From Nannobrachium achirus (taxonomy: Eukaryota > Chordata > Actinopteri > Myctophiformes > Myctophidae), in contig OY997654.1 of assembly GCA_963921795.1 (NCBI GenBank), positions 1,647,867 to 1,711,866 of the forward strand: a stretch of DNA of 64,000 nucleotides, given 5' to 3'. The first letter of the stretch is position 1; each line of letters opens with the position of its first letter. The translations under genes and the position numbers were made by a program. A model generated the notes under the pieces. That model worked only from the letters and a program-made list of their open reading frames with translations, did no database searches and was not told the origin of the DNA. Shown piece by piece: positions 59,170-64,000 of this stretch.

Positions 59170-59644
59170 CACCTCCGAAATGATTTAAATTCTGACTATA
59201 GCCTATATGAGGGTGCCACCAATGAGAGAAAATAGCACCGTAAGTGATAGAAGTAAGCCAATCACAATCCAGTATTTGAACACGTGACTAGAAAAAGTGG
59301 TAGAAACACTGTTTGTGCAACTTCCTTGGGTCCTCCGGCTACATCTCATGATTTACACACCCCTGAGTAGGCCACCTAGCCTTGCGGAGATCTGTGCTCT
59401 GCAGAGCGCCACTAATCTCTCCTTTCTCCTCTGTGTTGTTGTTAGTTGTTTGATGACCTTTATTGATCCTTTTTTCCCTGAGTATGATTTGTTTGACAGT
59501 GTGAAACGCATGCAGCAGCCAAATGCAGTGCGACGGGGGCCTGCGCGGCTGCATTCCTGCCCACGGTGCCTGTCTGAGTCAGTGCGGTATAGTCGTGTAA
59601 CGCGGCTCACCTTCCCCCCATGGCCCTGCTCTCCACTCCTCAGC
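59170..59644. other. Intronic sequence without recognised features
   Basis: The 133-codon open frame at 59297-59698 runs into a repeat and has no recognisable domain. Confidence 0.4.
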
Positions 59645-59648
59645 TTAA

Positions 59649-60251
59649 AGCATTCAGAACGGGTACACATTTTGTGTTATCATTGTTTTATGCTTTAGCT
59701 ATTGAAAAATAGCAGATATACAAGCAGATATACAAGCAGATACACAGCGCGGCACCGAGTGCCGCGCTGCGAGCTTGTAGATCTGCTATTTTTGAGAAAT
59801 CGTGAAAATTAGAATTTTGACCCGATTCTATCTAAGTGTCTTTTGAATCCTTCTAAGACTTTTTGAAAAACCTATGTTTCTATGTCAGCAATCTGGCCAG
59901 CCATCGTCAAAGAAAAGCTTCTTTTCACTTAACTGGAGCTCAGTTAGTCTGTTCTTGAGAGACTACTATGTCAGTGGTTCCCAAACCTTTTCATGTGAAG
60001 GACCCCCAAAATGCTATTTATTTGGCCACGGACCCCCATCTCAAAATATTCCGTTCCAGGGACCACCCAGAAGCAAAATTTGAGTTACACACTAATAATA
60101 ATATTCAAAGATTTGCACACATTTTCATGACTTTTTCAAAAAATAGCAGATCTACAAGCTCGCAGCGCGGCACTCGTTGCCGCGCTGTGAGCTTGTATAT
60201 CTGCTATTTTTCACTGGTTAAAGCATTCAATCATTTCTAGGCCTAAATGGG
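59649..60251 (+). mobile_element. Family C (piggyBac-like), copy 10
   Basis: TTAA lies at 59645-59648 and 60252-60255. The first module (59707-59793) has its left arm stuttered: CAGATATACAAG occurs in near-triplicate. The second module lies at 60143-60213. Confidence 0.9.
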
Positions 60252-60384
60252 TTAAAGCATTTGCATGTTACCGCATTTAAAGCAATTAGGACCTGACCAG
60301 TCATCTTGACAGGTGGCCTCCATCTCCCTAAATGCACGTGCTGGGCCTCTGCAATAACTCTTGTGTTGGATGTCACATTGTTGC

Positions 60385-60960
60385 CAGGGACGGGACGATA
60401 TGAAAATGTCATATCACGATTATTGTGACAAAAGAAAACGCGATTTACGATGTTATTGCGATGATCAAAATCCATTATCCGGGGGCGGGAACACATTTTG
60501 CCAAAAAATAGCCGATCTACGCGACGCGTTGTGAGCTTGTAGATCGGCTATTTATTGGCAAAGACATTTGATAGAGAGTGAAAAAAAGACTGTATCAAGT
60601 ATGTATATTATAAGTACCTTTTACCAGTTATAGAGGGTTTATGTGCAGCTTGGCAAATAACAATGTGTCGCGTTGCGACGCGTTGCGACGCGTTGTGAGC
60701 TTGTAGATCGGCTATTTTTTGGCAAAGACATTTGATTGAGAGTGAAAAAAAAGACTGTATCAAGTACGTATATTATAAGTACATTTTACCAGTTATAGAG
60801 GGTTTATGTGGTACCGGATATGCAGCTTGGCAAATACAAGGTGAATTGATCCCAGTGCATGACGGAGGACGATATCGCGATAAATTAAATCTCCACGATA
60901 CAATTATTGTGAGTGTTTTTTATCAAGACAAACGATAATATCACGTATCGCCCATCCCTA
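60385..60960. mobile_element. hAT family E, copy 4, with an internal duplication
   Basis: CAGGGACGGGACGATATG and CGTATCGCCCATCCCTA are flanked by the perfect duplication ATTGTTGC (60377-60384, 60961-60968). Two modules (60505-60552, 60662-60720) bracket a duplicated stretch with AGAGTGAAAAAAAGACTGTA. The second module's tip, GTCGCGTTGCGACGCGTTGC, is stuttered. Confidence 0.92.
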
Positions 60961-60968
60961 ATTGTTGC

Positions 60969-62093
60969 TTTATTTTAGCTCTTACTTCATTTTCCGATAC
61001 CCCCGCCCACCTCGGTTGTAGGATAATTAGGGCAATTAATTCACGGGGATACTCTATACACGGCATATGCCTTTCTTCAGATTGCATGCAGAGGAGGGTC
61101 CGTCACTCGATCCCGAGAGTTGACCCAATTTAAAGAACGCTGCGTTCCCAGTCTCCCTCCCACCTCCTGCTGTGTGCCAAACCCCCCATAGTAATGCTTG
61201 CCAAAGGAAGCGGCCCCTTAATGAAATAGTAATTGTGAGTCACATAGCATCAGTATGTTTTTCTTTTTTCCTTTTACTTTGTTCCTTTTCCGTTCCGTTC
61301 CAGCGATACAGAAGAGAGCGTTCTAAAGCGTTCCGGGTGTGTAATTCCATTAATACTCAGTATTGCACCTCTATGCATCATTGCTCGCTTTCACATTAGC
61401 CTTGATTGTTTTCGCTAAGTCTATAGTTGCCATCTGGTCAGATTTTGCCACCCTTTTATATTGAATAATATCTCCATTGTGCCAGGAAAGAACCTACCCT
61501 GCAAACCTAAGCTTTACATTTTGTCAGGGCTCACTGTGAGTGTGTTGTATGGTACATATGCAACACAACAACATGGTATGCTAAAATCATCGGCACAGAA
61601 CTGCCACAGCTTCATACAATTTAGTCTATACCACACACTTCAAGAAAAAGACTCAGAACATCATAAAAGATAGCAGCCATCCCGCCCATTCCCTTTTCTC
61701 ACTCCTCCCATCCAAAAAACGTTACCAGAGCATCAAATCGCACACCACTCGTTTCAGTAATAGTTTTTTTTGCCCAGGCAGTCAGGTTGCTCAACGAAAG
61801 GATGAAAGTGAAACATAGGTAACATGTGCACTGCACGCATGTTTAAACTGTACACTGTTACACTGTATGGTATTGTCGTTGTTGGGACTTGTCTTGTGTG
61901 GCCTGCATGGTATGTGGGTCCACACTCTTGTCGGTCACTGTGACCATGTCTTTGTGTAATAAGGCTGAGATGCTCCTGGCACAAGCATTTCATTGTATCT
62001 GTACCTGTATGGATGTGTGTGACAATAAAACTGAACCTGAACCTGAACCTACAGTGCTGCCAACATACTATGAGGAAGATAAGTAACACAACT
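60969..62093. other. Intronic sequence without recognised features
   Basis: No gene was seen. GAACCT is repeated at about 62033-62050. This is one of the longer stretches without an intact element. Confidence 0.4.
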
Positions 62094-62101
62094 ATTGTGT
62101 G

Positions 62102-62596
62102 CAAGGCCGTCACAAGTTGGTGGGGGAAAGTGGGACTTAGTTACTAGGGCCCAAGGTGGAGGGGCCTGGAATTATTTTATACTTTGGCTATTGAAAAATA
62201 GCAGATATACAAGCTCGCAGCGCAGCACTCGGCTTGTAGATCTGCTATTTTTGAAACGTCGTGAAAATGTGTGCAGGTCTTTGCATATAAGTATTTTTTT
62301 AAGCGAACGTTTCTAACTCAAATTTTGCTTCTGTGGAGGTCCCTGGAACTAAATGTTTTGGGATGGGGGTCCGTGGCCAAATACATATCATTTTGGGGGT
62401 CCTTCACGTGAAAAAGTTTGAGCACCACTGACACAGAAACATGGATTTTTCAAAAGAATTTAAATATTCAAAGAATATTTTCACTATTTTTCGAAAAAAT
62501 AGCAGATCTACAAGCTCGCCGCGCTGTGAGCTTGTGTATCTGCTATTTTTCAATAGTTAAAGTACCCAGGGCCTAGAATTAGGTGCGACACCCCTG
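62102..62596 (+). mobile_element. hAT family L, copy 3, carrying a family C core
   Basis: CAAGGCCGTCACAAG and GTGCGACACCCCTG are flanked by the perfect duplication ATTGTGTG (62094-62101, 62597-62604). Two modules with shortened tips lie at 62197-62252 and 62498-62552. Confidence 0.9.
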
Positions 62597-62604
62597 ATTG
62601 TGTG

Positions 62605-63216
62605 GTGACTGACCATACCGTTACAACTGCAACTGAGAGACAATGTGGGGAATATTTAAGATCGATACATCATTTATTTCCCCGGGAGTCCATAATGGGC
62701 TCACAAGCGCATGCTCCATTACTGGACACAAGGGAACTACACTGCTGACCAATCTCCTCTAATGAAAACAAATGTACTGGCAAGGAGCGGGTAAGAAATA
62801 CACTATGCCACATAGTTCAAGTCCTACTGTCACTGGGTAAAAAGACTGTGTGGCTTATGCAGAATAGCAAGCTTAGCAAGTCAAGTGTGTCATTAAGTGT
62901 GGGTTGGGAGTGAGACACAGAGCCAAAAGGTGTCCTAATGGCAGATTTCTGCTGAAATTGAAACCCAGATTGCAGTCAGTTCACAGGCGTCACAGCTCAT
63001 CGAGAAGCTGAAGTTTGACTGGCCGAATGAGACTATGCGGTAAAGATGCACCAAGATGCATTAAAACAAAAAAGAAACTTTTATATCAGTCGATCAATTA
63101 CTTTTTTCTGATTTTACATAATGTATATTTTATTTTATATTTTATTCATGTTGTCATATCCACCTGTTTCCGCGAGAATTTGCTGTAACATTATTTGCGG
63201 GACACTTCCGGTTAGA
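62605..63216. other. Intronic sequence without recognised features
   Basis: No gene or intact repeat was seen. Confidence 0.4.
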
Positions 63217-63278
63217 CATACAAGCTCACGTCGCATTGCAGATGCAACCGTTGTGAGCTTGTAGATCAGCTGCCTGCA
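63217..63278. repeat. Palindromic module outside any recognised element
   Basis: ACATACAAGCTCACGTCGCA and GTTGTGAGCTTGTAGATCAG are separated by a short GC-balanced centre. No terminal repeats were found around it. Confidence 0.65.
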
Positions 63279-63317
63279 CATTCTGCGCAGTGCACGATGG
63301 GATGTTGGAAAGTTGTG

Positions 63318-63740
63318 AATTTACAATTTACAATTTAGGCATTTAGCAGATGCTTTTAATCCAAAGCGACTTACAATAAGCAGGTAATATATCAATATAA
63401 TAAGCAAGCTTATATGTCAGTACATCAACAACAATACAACAAATGCATAGGAATATCAATCTAGAAAAACAATAACGTAGGTAGACCACGCACCTAATCA
63501 GTAAAAAACTTTTCTAAAACCTAAAAAAATGCTATTTAGCTTCATGTGTGGTCACCGAGGGAAGGGGAGTGTTACAGTGCTATGGGTTTAGGTGGAGTCT
63601 GAAGAGGTGAGTCTTCAGGCCACGGTGGACGCTAGGGAGTGAGTCTGTTGTTCCAAGAGCGACAGGGAGTTTATATTCCACAGTTTGGGGGCCAGGAGGG
63701 CAAACTGTCTCAGACAAGTGGATTTTTGTCCCGGGGTTTT
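63318..63740. repeat. Teleost interspersed repeat with an AAAGCGACTTACA motif
   Basis: CATTTAGCAGATGCTTTTAA and CCAAAGCGACTTACAATAAG form a motif I know as common and dispersed in teleost genomes. GAGTCTTCAGGCC and the following sequence look like its usual companion part. The family name is not certain. Confidence 0.5.
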
Positions 63741-63825
63741 TAGCGAGGGTTGTGTCAGCATCCCTGTGTTGGCTGATCTGAGTGAATGGGTGGGGTTGTA
63801 GGGGTTGAACGCTAGAGCTGTGTTT

Positions 63826-64000
63826 CTCAACCTTTACCGTTTTTTCTGCACGGGCACACTTTTCATGTCCCAAGAATCCATGGGCACACCAACTCACTGT
63901 CGGGAAGAAACCTTGTATCTCCAAGTTTCAAATTTGTACGTTTCTTCGCAAAGTAAAGCCCTGCCTCATCATACAAGGCTGTCGCACAACAGTAGTGAAA
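63826..64000. mobile_element. hAT family K, copy 2, cut by the window end
   Basis: GTGTTTCTCAACC, GGGCACACTTTTCATGTCCC and a family D core from about 63898 match copy 1. The window ends at the start of the expected module (GTAGTGAAA). Confidence 0.85.

Overview
The window is vertebrate genomic DNA, almost certainly from a teleost fish. It has spliced coding exons with GT/AG junctions, long microsatellites (CT, AC, GA, TATTC) and a dense load of non-autonomous DNA transposons. The species cannot be named from the sequence alone.

One gene is visible: the 5' coding part of a delta-1 protocadherin, recognised as pcdh11 (PCDH11X/Y orthologue), on the + strand. The first coding exon (1763-2302) carries the signal peptide, EC1 and the start of EC2. 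The second (13834-16347) carries the rest of the ectodomain, the transmembrane helix and the CM1 and CM2 cytoplasmic motifs. Both introns are phase 0. The two exons together encode 1018 residues, and reading through the second donor adds a 57-residue alternative tail ending at 16521. The conserved CM3 motif and the remaining cytoplasmic exons are not seen, so 16348-64000 is read as intron or downstream sequence without other recognisable genes.

The rest is a mosaic of short terminal-inverted-repeat elements. Fifteen hAT-type elements have perfect 8-bp target-site duplications and seven more match at 7 of 8. Families are labelled here by letter (A, B, E, F, G, H, I, K, L, M, N). There is also a TTAA-duplicating piggyBac-like family (C), a short foldback family (D), one Harbinger-like, one Tc1/mariner-like and several Helentron-like elements, and two large foldback structures (23116-23722 and 40652-41322).

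The most unusual signal is a palindromic module. Its arms read roughly ATAGCAGATCTACAAGCTCA, its tip is GC-rich and variable, and it recurs about fifty times, inside at least nine otherwise unrelated element families and also alone. The same internal cores (C-type and D-type) sit between ends belonging to different transposase superfamilies. Many truncations, internal duplications and hybrid elements break at the module. Separately, four elements are hugged by long direct repeats (24, about 63, about 80 and about 95 bp) in place of normal short target duplications. These two patterns are the best candidates for something undescribed.
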